Below are positions 7,726 through 16,543 of a stretch of 64,000 nucleotides of DNA, piece after piece. Every line of letters begins with the position of its first letter. Position 1 is the first letter of the stretch. Source of the DNA: a virus. The notes under the pieces are model-generated. The model had not been told where the DNA came from. It was given only the letters and a program-made list of their open reading frames with translations, and did not search any database. The stretch spans positions 82,810-146,809 of IMG/VR virus record IMGVR_UViG_3300020182_002648; one strand, given 5' to 3'. The translations under genes and the position numbers were made by a program.

Positions 7726-8178
7726 TTAGTCCTCACGACGTCTTGGCAACACTTCAATCCGATCCATCTTACCGAGAGCTCGTTCATATCTCTTCTCGTA
7801 ATCGATGATCGCATTTGCTCGACTAGCGGCTTCCATATTTTCAGCTTGCGTTCTAGCAACATCAGCTTCTGCTTGCAATGTTCTTTCTCTGGCTGCTAGC
7901 ACATCAAACTCATCAATCGATTGACCGAACATGATACTCTCACGAGACACATATCGACTGCTCTCACGACGTTTGATGTTTCTGTCTAGGTCACGATCGC
8001 GGGCCTGCTCACGAGCTTCTAAAATCTCATTGCGTTCAGCGATGATGTTCTTAGCATCCCGACCAGTCGCGTAGTCTCCGGTGCTAGGGTCATAAACAAT
8101 GGTCTTCGATCGACATCCTACATTGAAGAGGATGGTCAGTGTTGCAGCGAGTTTCACTAATTTTAGTTTGTTTTTCAT
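7726..8178 (-). CDS. Lipoprotein with long helix, 150 aa
   Basis: Signal peptide and lipobox (MKNKLKLVKLAATLTILFNVGC, Cys 22), then an Arg/Glu-rich helical body likely to form a coiled coil. Probably a membrane-anchored periplasmic protein. Together with 7706-7236 it could be part of a spanin-like or envelope-modifying pair, but no family is recognised. Confidence 0.72.
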   Translation of the reverse strand: MKNKLKLVKLAATLTILFNVGCRSKTIVYDPSTGDYATGRDAKNIIAERNEILEAREQARDRDLDRNIKRRESSRYVSRESIMFGQSIDEFDVLAARERTLQAEADVARTQAENMEAASRANAIIDYEKRYERALGKMDRIEVLPRRRED

Positions 8179-8195
8179 AATCTTGTTTAATATGG

Positions 8196-8366
8196 TTATC
8201 GTTGGCGTATATCTAAGTATACGTCTATTTTCTCAAAGCGCAACTTATTTAAATATGCATCCGCTTTGTGATCGTCACTCCAGTCTGAACATACAAGAAC
8301 GCTAGCGATCAACGCTAACGTTCCTAGTACGGCATATAAAGTGATACCTTTGTTGTTTTTGTTCAT
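8196..8366 (-). CDS. Small single-pass membrane protein, 56 aa
   Basis: Reads MNKNNKGITLYAVLGTLALI onwards with one membrane segment (about residues 8-26) and a charged C-terminus. Its ATG is 6 bases after a consensus TATAAT box. The promoter of the next gene lies inside its 3' end. Function unknown. Confidence 0.65.
   Translation of the reverse strand: MNKNNKGITLYAVLGTLALIASVLVCSDWSDDHKADAYLNKLRFEKIDVYLDIRQR
8216..8243 (-). promoter_or_regulatory. Sigma70-like promoter for lipoprotein operon
   Basis: TTGCGC (8243-8238), 16-base spacer, TATACT (8221-8216); leader of about 37 bases before the ATG at 8178. Confidence 0.6.
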
Positions 8367-8372
8367 TCTATA

Positions 8373-8401
8373 ATTATAGAGATATAATCATAGACAGGCA
8401 A
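8373..8401 (-). promoter_or_regulatory. Sigma70-like promoter, leaderless
   Basis: TTGCCT (8401-8396), 17-base spacer, TATAAT (8378-8373), 6 bases to the ATG at 8366. Confidence 0.72.
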
Positions 8402-8408
8402 CTAATTA

Positions 8409-8639
8409 TCAATCATCCCATGGATCATCATCAATCTCTTGATTACAATCAAGTGAATCCTCTACTGAGAAACTCACTTCATTAGAATGTGCTCCTGAGT
8501 TGATGATATTAGTAAAAATCTCCAGCTCATCACTAGTGAGATACAACGCGCCTGTATTGTTTCCATCAATTTCTAATACTGCATGCACTGAACCAGATTC
8601 AGCTCGCGAGGCGATCAGTAGCTTCAATGCTTGCATCAT
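8409..8639 (-). CDS. Hypothetical acidic protein, 76 aa
   Basis: Unrecognised (MMQALKLLIASRAESGSVHAVLEI, acidic C-terminus EIDDDPWDD). Coupled to the upstream gene by a TAATG overlap. Confidence 0.65.
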   Translation of the reverse strand: MMQALKLLIASRAESGSVHAVLEIDGNNTGALYLTSDELEIFTNIINSGAHSNEVSFSVEDSLDCNQEIDDDPWDD

Positions 8640-8950
8640 TATGCGGGTGCAGGAGCCGGGGCGTCCTCACTCGTAACTTGAGCCTGCTCAGCATCTGCTT
8701 GAGCTTTTTCAGCCTGTTGTACCGCTTCAACGAATGCAGTCTTGATCTCCTTGATCTTCTCTTCATCAGCGTCACTCACGATAGTGTCAGCATCTCTCAG
8801 AGATACTTGCTGTACTAATGTTACAACCTGATTCAATGTGATATTGTTCAGAATGTTATTTGCTACGAAATTGACAAGTTCTTGCTTGTTCTCGATCTCG
8901 GGCTTTGCGTTAGATTTTGTGTCTTTACTCGTACTTTTTTTCTTGGCCAT
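8639..8950 (-). CDS. Hypothetical protein, 103 aa
   Basis: Unrecognised. Lys/Ser-rich start (MAKKKSTSKDTKSNAK), a helical acidic middle and a disordered Ala/Pro C-terminus (EDAPAPAPA). No motif recognised. Confidence 0.65.
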   Translation of the reverse strand: MAKKKSTSKDTKSNAKPEIENKQELVNFVANNILNNITLNQVVTLVQQVSLRDADTIVSDADEEKIKEIKTAFVEAVQQAEKAQADAEQAQVTSEDAPAPAPA

Positions 8951-8989
8951 ATAATTATATATTATGTTTAAGGGTTAAATCAACTGATT

Positions 8990-9184
8990 CTAGTCTTTTT
9001 CAACTAGATATGTTCCTAAATTCTCTGACAAAACTTCGCATGCAGCAATGATAGAAGCTTTGATCTCAGGATCTTCCTCACCTATGCTAGTCTCATATAC
9101 ATCTAGTATGAAATCGTGAGTGATTTCTTGCTTCACCTCTCCTGTATCCATGTCGTGTGTCTCTTTATTGTTTTTGTTACTCAT
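8990..9184 (-). CDS. Hypothetical protein, 64 aa
   Basis: Unrecognised small acidic protein (MSNKNNKETHDMDTGEVKQE). Its start overlaps the stop of the lipoprotein gene before it as ATGA. Confidence 0.65.
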   Translation of the reverse strand: MSNKNNKETHDMDTGEVKQEITHDFILDVYETSIGEEDPEIKASIIAACEVLSENLGTYLVEKD

Positions 9185-9708
9185 AGTTCTTCAGTTAGAG
9201 TCTCGATCTTTTGTTCGATCTTCTCTATCTTAATATCTAGTATAGATACTTTGCTAGCCAATTTCAACCTTTTTTGTTGAACATCGATAGCATCCACATG
9301 AACATCAGTGATAGCTTCTATGTTATCAATTTTTGTTCCTAATTTATTCTTGTCAATTGCTTCTAGTTTAGCCAATTGCACTCTGAGAGACTTCTCTTTG
9401 GTTAACTGAGTCAACATCTCTCTGTTGGTACGTGAGCGCTCTCTCTGCAGATCGTCTCGATCTTCCTCTAGCTTGCTGATCTCATGAATCTTTTTAGTAT
9501 CATCCAGATCATCACTCAAATCATCCACCTTTCCTCTGTCCTTAGCGTTTACTTGTGCGTACAGTGCGTCAGTACTTGAGGAACTAGATCCTGTAGGTAT
9601 CATACTCTTAGCACGGTCAAATGCATTGTTCATTGAGGATGTACATCCAATGTTCAGTGACATTGCTGCAGCTAGAAGGGAGTATATATAGATCTTGGTC
9701 TTTCTCAT
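9181..9708 (-). CDS. Coiled-coil lipoprotein, 175 aa
   Basis: Signal peptide with lipobox (IYSLLAAAMSLNIGCTSS, Cys 22), a Ser-rich linker (residues about 41-46), then about 115 residues of Lys/Glu/Leu heptads forming a long coiled coil. Shape and location resemble outer-membrane lipoproteins or o-spanins, but it is longer than typical spanins. Transcribed from a consensus promoter with a leader of about 40 bases. Confidence 0.72.
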   Translation of the reverse strand: MRKTKIYIYSLLAAAMSLNIGCTSSMNNAFDRAKSMIPTGSSSSSTDALYAQVNAKDRGKVDDLSDDLDDTKKIHEISKLEEDRDDLQRERSRTNREMLTQLTKEKSLRVQLAKLEAIDKNKLGTKIDNIEAITDVHVDAIDVQQKRLKLASKVSILDIKIEKIEQKIETLTEEL

Positions 9709-9749
9709 GGTAGTAATAATATTGGTTTACGAATAATCTTGATTCGCTA

Positions 9750-9778
9750 ATTATACTATGATCTATACTTAACGGCAA
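9750..9778 (-). promoter_or_regulatory. Sigma70-like promoter for coiled-coil lipoprotein operon
   Basis: TTGCCG (9778-9773), 17-base spacer, TATAAT (9755-9750); leader of about 41 bases to the ATG at 9708. Confidence 0.7.
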
Positions 9779-9782
9779 CTTC

Positions 9783-10340
9783 TTATCGATACTTGCTCAT
9801 GTCGATACCCTGAGCGAGGGCTTTTGCTCGTGCAAAACCAGTCAACTTGTCCGGATCTGGTGCTACTCTGTCTGGTTCATCCTGGTGTTCCTCTGGATCT
9901 CCTTCGACTTCAGCCTTTTTGACCAGGTCCCCTACTTTAGCCTTGGCTTGTTTCTCGATGTTGCGGTATCTTTCTGCACTCATTGGTGGTTTGCCTGTGG
10001 TGAATGCACCAATTGCTTCAAAATATCGTTTGATATCATCTAAATTGTACTCATCTCCTGCCATTCTGCTCTCTAGTTGTGCTAGTTCTCTAATTGACAG
10101 GTCGGCTAGTTCTTTTTTGCTCATTGGTCTTCCAGCTTCATCAGCATCGTCCCATTGAACCAGCACTCGTTCAGCAGCTTGTTCCATTGCTTGGAGTTTT
10201 CTGTTCTTGGTGTCTCTGAATTCAGATTGTTCACCCTCCGGAAGGATGTTAACTTGACGCTTGATACCGGTCATTTTCTCATACGGGCTGCTGAAGTATG
10301 CTTCTTTTAAGATCTTGTCTACTGATTCATCGAAATTCAT
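9783..10340 (-). CDS. Late hypothetical protein, 185 aa
   Basis: Hydrophilic, helical, with an acidic linker near the C-terminus. The N-terminus (MNFDESVDKILKEAYFSS) has the hydrophobic-hydrophobic-x-E-A-Y pattern shared by several late genes in this window, possibly a capsid-targeting tag. The start is supported by a late promoter box 5 bases upstream. Function unknown. Confidence 0.68.
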   Translation of the reverse strand: MNFDESVDKILKEAYFSSPYEKMTGIKRQVNILPEGEQSEFRDTKNRKLQAMEQAAERVLVQWDDADEAGRPMSKKELADLSIRELAQLESRMAGDEYNLDDIKRYFEAIGAFTTGKPPMSAERYRNIEKQAKAKVGDLVKKAEVEGDPEEHQDEPDRVAPDPDKLTGFARAKALAQGIDMSKYR

Positions 10341-10345
10341 ATAGT

Positions 10346-10353
10346 TATTTATT
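10346..10353 (-). promoter_or_regulatory. T4-type late promoter box
   Basis: AATAAATA, 5 bases before the ATG at 10340, in the gap after the glycan operon. Confidence 0.6.
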
Positions 10354-10354
10354 A

Positions 10355-11059
10355 TCAGAACGCTGTATGCCTAGGTTTTTCTTCAGTATAATTACCGTAC
10401 GGGTGAAGCAACCGGTTCATTTTGAACTTATCCCTGGGGTAGTAATTCCACTTATCGTCCAATATGAACCAATGATCACGTAATATTATGTTCAGAAAAG
10501 GTTCATCCTTTTTATAGTGCTCATGGTGACTGTATTGCCTTATCAACCTCATGTAATCATCAGTTGTGTTGATATCGAGCCACGTATTAATATCAAAAAC
10601 CATCATACCAGCATTAAAAAACTTCCTGGACTCATCCCCATTAGCGTATAACTCTGTTAGATTGTAGTATTTCAATGATTCATGTACGGTTTTTAGTATA
10701 TAATGAGGCACAGCTCCTATAGGTTGTTGGTTAAGATCATGTCTCCATAGATCATATATACATCCAGTAGCAAACACATCACTATCTAGAAAGATCGCCC
10801 GGGTGATTGATTCATCTAACTTGCGGAGTATCTCTGGGATATACACCCGCTGGTGCATCAATGGTAGTTTGCTGATTTCATCTGATGGTTTAACGTACGT
10901 TATGTTATCATGAGAGATCATATCATCACTGGTTATTATATAGTAGTTGATATCACTCTTATCTTTCCTGTAGAACATGTTGATATAGTTGATTGATTTT
11001 AATGTGAGCTTATGGTATGTTGAACCGCTCACTAGATAGCAGATATTAACACTCATCAT
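10355..11059 (-). CDS. GT8-like glycosyltransferase, 234 aa
   Basis: Probably transfers a sugar from a nucleotide donor. The fold looks like GT-A family 8: a Rossmann-like start (MMSVNICYLVSGSTYHKLTL) and the metal-binding DxD in RAIFLDSDVFATG at about residues 88-100. It is the last gene of the glycan operon and overlaps its upstream neighbour by ATGA. Acceptor unknown. Confidence 0.72.
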   Translation of the reverse strand: MMSVNICYLVSGSTYHKLTLKSINYINMFYRKDKSDINYYIITSDDMISHDNITYVKPSDEISKLPLMHQRVYIPEILRKLDESITRAIFLDSDVFATGCIYDLWRHDLNQQPIGAVPHYILKTVHESLKYYNLTELYANGDESRKFFNAGMMVFDINTWLDINTTDDYMRLIRQYSHHEHYKKDEPFLNIILRDHWFILDDKWNYYPRDKFKMNRLLHPYGNYTEEKPRHTAF

Positions 11060-11763
11060 ATCTTCAACTTAAATCTATAAGTATCGTCTTCAATCCATGA
11101 GCCTATATTCCAATGCATGCCAGCACCAGTGAGGGGTATGTTCATGTTTGATTCTTGTATTTTATATCTCTCTGTTTTTGAGAGAGACTCAAAACTTTGA
11201 TAGTCATGAGTAGTAGTGTTACAAATTGAACTGAACTTGTTATGACATACAGTCATATACCCACCGGCGGTGGTCATCATCACTTGATGATGTTTATCTG
11301 CCTCAGAGTCTCTACTATCAAGAGCGAATTGCAATCCTCTTATACAATAATTCATGAACTTGCTTCCTGGTACTGAGTAGAATATACTGTTAGTCAATAA
11401 TGGTTTATCATGAGGCCATCCTCCTAGACCATGCCCCGGGTGCTCTTCAAACAACACAACCTCGTCAGTAAGTAGGTGGCTAACATCTTTAAAACATTCG
11501 ATGTCTAAGTCACAATACAATCCACCATACTCATATAATATTAAGTATCTGCTCATGTCACTCCTAGATATATTACACTCATAACGCAAGTACAACCCCA
11601 TCAACTCCGGAAACTTCTCTTCTATCAATTTCTCTATAGATTCATCAGTCCAGAACACGTGGTTCCAATCACGGTGGTGCTCAATCCATGTTGCTCTCCA
11701 ATCAGCAAGCTTTGGTGGTATGTTATCATCTGACCACATCTGATGAATTGTCTTACAGGTCAT
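11056..11763 (-). CDS. GT32-type glycosyltransferase, 235 aa
   Basis: Matches the capsular polysaccharide / mannosyltransferase OCH1-like family with DxD sugar-binding region: IHQMWSDDNIPP at the start, then SDMSRYLILYEYGGLYCDLDIE, where DLD binds the metal-nucleotide sugar. I choose the start at 11763 (MTCKTIHQMW) because the domain begins there; it overlaps the deacetylase gene end by 11 bases. A longer reading starts at 11805. Confidence 0.78.
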   Translation of the reverse strand: MTCKTIHQMWSDDNIPPKLADWRATWIEHHRDWNHVFWTDESIEKLIEEKFPELMGLYLRYECNISRSDMSRYLILYEYGGLYCDLDIECFKDVSHLLTDEVVLFEEHPGHGLGGWPHDKPLLTNSIFYSVPGSKFMNYCIRGLQFALDSRDSEADKHHQVMMTTAGGYMTVCHNKFSSICNTTTHDYQSFESLSKTERYKIQESNMNIPLTGAGMHWNIGSWIEDDTYRFKLKI

Positions 11764-12274
11764 AAATATCCACCCGGTCCTTTCCATAGAATTTATTGAA
11801 ACCATGCTTCTCTAAAATACATTGATACACTGGATTGTCATCATTATACGGAAAGCAGAAACTGGTCGGTATCAGGTTGTGATCTCTAAAACGTCTCATC
11901 ATTAATTTTGTATCATTTACAGTATTAAACCCGGCATGCTTGATATGCATGTGACTGTGACCACCTATATAACACCTCGGAGTACTGGCTATCTCTTGTA
12001 TTTGTCTCCAGTTCATGTAGTGTGATAGGTCACCGGTTTCGAACAGCTTGTCATGTGCTTTGTGGCATTGTATAAATTCATCTGATTGTGATTGATCATC
12101 CGGAGCTACTATACCTGTACTGATGAAGAATATTTTATCGGTATCAATGCTATTAATCTTATCAAGATGTAAGTACTGTGTATATAGCCCATCATCGAAC
12201 GTCAATATATACTCATCTAGAGGAAGATCAAACATCCACTCCGCGACTTCATGTATCATCAATACAGGTTTCAT
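11753..12274 (-). CDS. NodB-like polysaccharide deacetylase, 173 aa
   Basis: Short version of the NodB-homology family, which removes acetyl groups from N-acetylated sugars. The TFDDG motif (residues 25-29) carries the metal-binding and catalytic Asp; GGHSHMHIKH (about 99-108) supplies the metal His pair. It is shorter than usual (about 200). Overlaps neighbours on both sides, and with the LmbE-like gene gives the operon two independent deacetylases. Confidence 0.75.
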   Translation of the reverse strand: MKPVLMIHEVAEWMFDLPLDEYILTFDDGLYTQYLHLDKINSIDTDKIFFISTGIVAPDDQSQSDEFIQCHKAHDKLFETGDLSHYMNWRQIQEIASTPRCYIGGHSHMHIKHAGFNTVNDTKLMMRRFRDHNLIPTSFCFPYNDDNPVYQCILEKHGFNKFYGKDRVDIYDL

Positions 12275-12918
12275 CTCTTGAACACTAACTTAAATCCCTC
12301 AGCGAGTTCGTACCCACACAAGCTTCCATGATACTGATCTCGAGCGGTTATCATCCGCAAGCTTACTGGATCAGGTGAGGGTCTGAGTTCCGTTGTATAT
12401 CTGCTTATCATCTTCATCTTGATGTTAGCATGCTGAGTTATATCCTCATATACATTGAGCTGTTTAGGCTCATGTCCCCATTCAGTGCTGCCAGGTATCG
12501 TGAACTCATATAATTCATTGACAGGACTAGACTCTCTCATCCGACAAGCGACTCGCGTTGCACTAGATATTATCTGATGATCCTTATGCACGTCACCATT
12601 GTAGTGTGTGTACACAACCGTCGGTTTAATTGACTGTATGTATTGATACATGATATTACACAACTCTGTTTGAGGTGTTTGATCTAGCCTGGTGTCTGAA
12701 TATCCATGAAATGATGTATCTATGATACCAACATCCTTGCAGTTAGCAAGGCATGCCTTCTTCCGAGGAGATCCAACCTTCTCATGACCCGGTCTATCCC
12801 CCTTGCAGAACACCATCAAGTGTACATCATTTTGCTCACATAACTTTGCAGTAGTACCGCCCATGCCTAACTCAAAATCATCTAAATGTGCTGTCAGTAA
12901 CAGTATTTTCTTTTTCAT
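12271..12918 (-). CDS. PIG-L/LmbE deacetylase, 215 aa
   Basis: Zinc-dependent N-acetylglucosaminyl deacetylase family. The signature AHLDDFELGMGG at residues 10-21 matches AHPDDxE (with Leu replacing Pro), and YTHYNGDVHKDHQ (about 103-115) matches the second HxDHxxxH-type motif. Acts on a GlcNAc-containing precursor. Overlaps the epimerase gene by ATGA. Confidence 0.85.
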   Translation of the reverse strand: MKKKILLLTAHLDDFELGMGGTTAKLCEQNDVHLMVFCKGDRPGHEKVGSPRKKACLANCKDVGIIDTSFHGYSDTRLDQTPQTELCNIMYQYIQSIKPTVVYTHYNGDVHKDHQIISSATRVACRMRESSPVNELYEFTIPGSTEWGHEPKQLNVYEDITQHANIKMKMISRYTTELRPSPDPVSLRMITARDQYHGSLCGYELAEGFKLVFKR

Positions 12919-13835
12919 ATCATGCTCTTGATTATTGAGCGAACATCATGGATTGGTGTGAAGTATTGATTGATCTTATCAGTGTTCGGTTTGCGTTTGT
13001 ATATTTCACCGAACTGATCACTGAAGTCATCTGCATGCGGTCTGTATATAATTTTACTCTTGCTGCCTATGACATCTATCACAGTTTCTGCTAGTTGTGA
13101 TATGGTTAGTACATTACTTGTGTTACCAATATTGTATATTTCCCCTGCATGCTGATCCATTGACACAATGTCAAGCATACTAACAGCATCTCTGATGTCA
13201 CAGAAAGTCCGGTATTGTGTACCATCACCATAAACAATTATATCTTCATCTTGTTTGGCTAGCTCCACGAACGTTGGTAACACCATACCGTATTTACTCA
13301 GCTGCCCCTCGCCTGTGACGTTGAAGAACCTTGCGATAGTGTGAGGGAATGAGTATGTTTTGAGTAGAAATTCTGACATGAGTTTAGCACAAGCATATCC
13401 CCAACGTAGGGTGTCAGGTGAGCCAATCTTCAGCGTGTCTGTCTCTCTAGCCTCTTCTGTATTACCATAAACCTCACTTGTGCTAGCAAATACGACACGA
13501 TTGTTATACTTCTCGAATAGCGGAAACATGTTGTTGTTTATGTTGAATGAATTGCGTAATGTACCTTGAGGGTCTCTGTCTACATACTTGACACCAACTG
13601 AACCAGCCATGTGATAAACCAGATCAGCATCAGCGAGCTCTTTCTCGATCGTCAAGATGTCGTGCTGTGTACTTAGATCAACTGATAAGACAGTCCGGTT
13701 GGGGCCTTTGATAAACACTTGACCGGTACTAAAATTATCGATAATAGTTACATGATCTTGTTGCTCTACATAAAACTCAGCCAGATGAGAGCCTATGAAA
13801 CCTCCACCACCGGTGATTATTATTTTTTTATCCAT
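12915..13835 (-). CDS. NAD-dependent nucleotide-sugar epimerase/dehydratase, 306 aa
   Basis: Extended short-chain dehydrogenase. The NAD-binding GGGGFIG is at residues 8-14, the catalytic triad region FASTSEVYG is followed by YACAK (YxxxK). The sequence is most like UDP-glucose 4-epimerase / UDP-glucuronate decarboxylase relatives (RFFNVTGEGQ). It would convert one nucleotide sugar to another for the glycosyltransferases in the operon. Exact substrate not determined. Confidence 0.85.
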   Translation of the reverse strand: MDKKIIITGGGGFIGSHLAEFYVEQQDHVTIIDNFSTGQVFIKGPNRTVLSVDLSTQHDILTIEKELADADLVYHMAGSVGVKYVDRDPQGTLRNSFNINNNMFPLFEKYNNRVVFASTSEVYGNTEEARETDTLKIGSPDTLRWGYACAKLMSEFLLKTYSFPHTIARFFNVTGEGQLSKYGMVLPTFVELAKQDEDIIVYGDGTQYRTFCDIRDAVSMLDIVSMDQHAGEIYNIGNTSNVLTISQLAETVIDVIGSKSKIIYRPHADDFSDQFGEIYKRKPNTDKINQYFTPIHDVRSIIKSMI

Positions 13836-14419
13836 TGTTTTATTTCTTGTATACTTTTCTTGTTGGTTACATCATACTCATGTGTAATGTTCGTGCTTGC
13901 TAATATCGGTTTAGTTTGATCGACAAACTCCTTCAATGTTATATATTCAATAACATTGTTCATGTCATCTGCCGGGATGATATTCTCTCGTATTTGTCTC
14001 ATTAGGCCTTTCTTTCTGCATTTACTATACACACGTGGTATACGCAGTATGATATAATTATTATATACACTCTTGATATAGTTTTCCATCAAAAGTTTAC
14101 AGTGACAATATATGTTATCAGGTTGTAATGCTCCAGCAGTACTAGCAAAGATAAATTTAGCATCATGCTTTTTTGTTAGCTCTATCATATTAATAGTACC
14201 GTTTACAATAACATCAACGACACGTGCAGCGTCCTTGAAATCATACACGTCTGACGGACCCGCGAAATGGTACATATTGTCAAAATTGCTTACATTGTCA
14301 CTAATGTTTAGTATGTCACCATAGTCCACGTTACTACCAATTACATGCTGCTTCAGAGCACCAGCGAGATACCCTCTCTGACCACCAGTGAATAGGTTAA
14401 CTGGTGGAATCCCACTCAC
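13820..14419 (-). CDS. Short SDR-family epimerase/reductase, 199 aa
   Basis: Short-chain dehydrogenase fold: glycine-rich loop TGGQRGYLAGAL (residues 11-22), IFASTAGAL with the catalytic Ser/Thr, and YCHCK as the YxxxK motif. It lacks much of the C-terminal substrate domain of full epimerases (about 300 residues). Overlaps the epimerase start by 16 bases and the transketolase C-subunit end by 23 bases. Confidence 0.72.
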   Translation of the reverse strand: MSGIPPVNLFTGGQRGYLAGALKQHVIGSNVDYGDILNISDNVSNFDNMYHFAGPSDVYDFKDAARVVDVIVNGTINMIELTKKHDAKFIFASTAGALQPDNIYCHCKLLMENYIKSVYNNYIILRIPRVYSKCRKKGLMRQIRENIIPADDMNNVIEYITLKEFVDQTKPILASTNITHEYDVTNKKSIQEIKQWIKK

Positions 14420-14885
14420 AGTTGTCCCATCCTAACCTTATGAAATTGGTGTGATTGTTTCTTAGACAGGATGTCAGAGTCTTAACAAATCCAGATCGAT
14501 TTACCGGTTCATGACATTCAACACCCAATGCTTCCATTAATTTATAATCATCATCTGGTATATGACCGATACCACATCTATCATAACAGCCATTATGACC
14601 AGCGTTGATCAGAGTGACATTATTACCATAATTCACTACGCTAAACTTTAACTGTTCATACGCTCGTTGATACACGAACCCAGCCACACCATACACTATG
14701 ACTCTCTTACCAGATCTCGCCAATCCTCCTGCAACGTTCATCATATTTGTCTCTTGAATACCAAAATTTAAACATCTCTCCGGGAACTTTTTCTGAAACT
14801 TCTTAAATCCCCACATGTCAGCATGCATGAAGATAGTGTCCTGGTTGTTATATTTACTTAAAAATGTATCAAGTGTCGCTCTCAT
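14397..14885 (-). CDS. Transketolase C-terminal subunit-like, 162 aa
   Basis: Corresponds to the pyrimidine-binding domain of transketolase: GIQETNMMNVAGGLARSGKRV carries the conserved Glu that activates thiamine diphosphate, followed by the VYGVAGFVYQRAYEQLK segment. It lacks the third C-terminal domain. It would pair with the N-subunit at 16543-15749 to form one active enzyme. Split transketolases are known, but here the two halves are separated by another gene. Confidence 0.78.
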   Translation of the reverse strand: MRATLDTFLSKYNNQDTIFMHADMWGFKKFQKKFPERCLNFGIQETNMMNVAGGLARSGKRVIVYGVAGFVYQRAYEQLKFSVVNYGNNVTLINAGHNGCYDRCGIGHIPDDDYKLMEALGVECHEPVNRSGFVKTLTSCLRNNHTNFIRLGWDNCEWDSTS

Positions 14886-15759
14886 TATAATTTTTCAGAT
14901 ATAGATTGAGTTCATGATTGTAGTCCTCAAATGTCATCTCTCTACCGGTTATTTTAAAATTAGATATACCTCTAGTCATTAATTGTTTGATCTGATTGGC
15001 CTTGAGGTCCATTCCATAACTATCTCCATACTTATTGATAGTAGGCCCGTGACCCTCATCCGGTTCGAAGCCAGAAGATTTGAGGTAATCAGATCTCTCA
15101 GATAACCAACATTCCTCTATTCTATACATCTCTTTCTCTCCCGCTTCTTCCCATGGCTTCTTATATGTTCTATTTTGTTTGGCTATCTCTTCAAAATGCT
15201 CACCATAGTAAGGACAGTTATAAAGACATGTGTCGTTCAACATTATCTCGTATTTGGATTGTGTTAATTTATCGAACTGGCTATCGAACACATGCTCACA
15301 TCTAGGTACTATATAATCGTATATTTCCTCTAGTCGAGTGTATAGTGAGATATCCTCCTCACTCATCGGGACTGTTATCTTCCCAAACCCAGTGATGGAC
15401 CGTGTATGCTTATACAATGGATATTTGTCCTTAACATAACTTACCAGATCTTCATTGACTGATATAATCACGTTACCCGCCCGGTGAAACTTCTCTAATA
15501 ACTCATTACCAATCTGGTCAGTCAGATCAACAACAGGGTTTGTGAACGTCAACGCTATAGTGATTTCATTCCGATAATAGAAGTCAATTGTGTCATCATC
15601 ATGAAACACATCGCGATTTATTCTACCACCATTCCATGGACAGTTATTAATACCATCATATACGGTAATATCTATATCCTTGAGCGTCGACTTGTTACGA
15701 AATATATACATCTTCAACTCAGTACTCTTACTGAACGCACCAGCTACATTAAACCTCAC
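14869..15759 (-). CDS. Hypothetical protein with U32/PrtC-like features, 296 aa
   Basis: Not firmly recognised. The C-YN-C-PYYGEHF stretch (about residues 177-186) and the pattern VIISVNEDLVSYVKDKYP resemble U32 (PrtC/YhbU-like) TIM-barrel proteins, in which a Cys-rich region binds an iron-sulfur cluster or substrate. It lies between the two transketolase halves and overlaps both, so it probably acts in the same step. Alternative: an operon-specific sugar enzyme of new type. Confidence 0.5.
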   Translation of the reverse strand: MRFNVAGAFSKSTELKMYIFRNKSTLKDIDITVYDGINNCPWNGGRINRDVFHDDDTIDFYYRNEITIALTFTNPVVDLTDQIGNELLEKFHRAGNVIISVNEDLVSYVKDKYPLYKHTRSITGFGKITVPMSEEDISLYTRLEEIYDYIVPRCEHVFDSQFDKLTQSKYEIMLNDTCLYNCPYYGEHFEEIAKQNRTYKKPWEEAGEKEMYRIEECWLSERSDYLKSSGFEPDEGHGPTINKYGDSYGMDLKANQIKQLMTRGISNFKITGREMTFEDYNHELNLYLKNYNESDT

Positions 15760-16543
15760 AATACATCTCCTCCATCGGTTTATAATGCCACTTGACTGGG
15801 TCCTTCTCCATATAAGGCACTCCGTGACCTTTTGTGGTCTTAAAAAAGAATATACGTGGACGGGGTTGATTACGTGAGAGTGGTGAATTGACTGAATGAT
15901 TCCAGTTATCTTTAATTTTATCTACGTCATGTCCCTCAACGTCATATGTAAGCCAGTCGTAACCTCTACACATGTCAATAATCGGATCGACAGTAAGTAC
16001 GTTATCAGTGAATCCGGTCACTTGCATATTATTATAATCTACAGTTACTAATACATTATAGATCCTATGGTGACCTATATATTGTAATGCTTCTAATGTA
16101 CTACCCATTTGTAGAGTTGCATCAGTTATATTGACCCATACTAGTTGTTGAGGATTCGCGAGAGCTATACCGGTTGCTACTCCTAAAGCATTTCCCATGG
16201 TCTCCTCACCGTAATCTACAAACTTGATCTCATCATGCTTCACACCAACAGACAGGTCTTCAATTTCCGTTAGATAGCCGAGATCTTTCCATAGAATATA
16301 GTAGGCTTGAGACCCAAATGGTTTACCTAAGACAATCCTATCACGGTATGGCTTGATATATTCATTTGTAAACAACACATCGATATATGTCAGCATTGAG
16401 AGAGCAGACGGTACGTGTGTTAGCTGGTGATCAAATGAATATTGAAGAATTCTATTACTGATAGAGCGCACTAATGTATTATAGTATATTTCTAATGTAA
16501 ATGCAACTACGGTCTTACTTTTTCTTGGGTATATAAAACTCAC
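15749..16543 (-). CDS. Transketolase N-terminal subunit-like, 264 aa
   Basis: Corresponds to the diphosphate-binding domain of transketolase: THVPSALSMLTYIDVLF, EETMGNALGVATGIALAN and VTVDYNNMQVTG, which holds the metal/TPP region, and the end TTKGHGVPYMEKDPVKWHYKP, a hallmark of the family. Predicted to move a two-carbon ketol unit together with the C-subunit gene at 14885-14397. The start overlaps the radical SAM gene by 29 bases; an internal start is possible. Confidence 0.82.
   Translation of the reverse strand: MSFIYPRKSKTVVAFTLEIYYNTLVRSISNRILQYSFDHQLTHVPSALSMLTYIDVLFTNEYIKPYRDRIVLGKPFGSQAYYILWKDLGYLTEIEDLSVGVKHDEIKFVDYGEETMGNALGVATGIALANPQQLVWVNITDATLQMGSTLEALQYIGHHRIYNVLVTVDYNNMQVTGFTDNVLTVDPIIDMCRGYDWLTYDVEGHDVDKIKDNWNHSVNSPLSRNQPRPRIFFFKTTKGHGVPYMEKDPVKWHYKPMEEMYCEV

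Noticed and set aside
8297-8325. Inverted repeat GAACGCTAGCG / CGCTAACGTTC
   Set aside because: One mismatch, no T-run, inside a coding gene; not convincing as terminator or operator.
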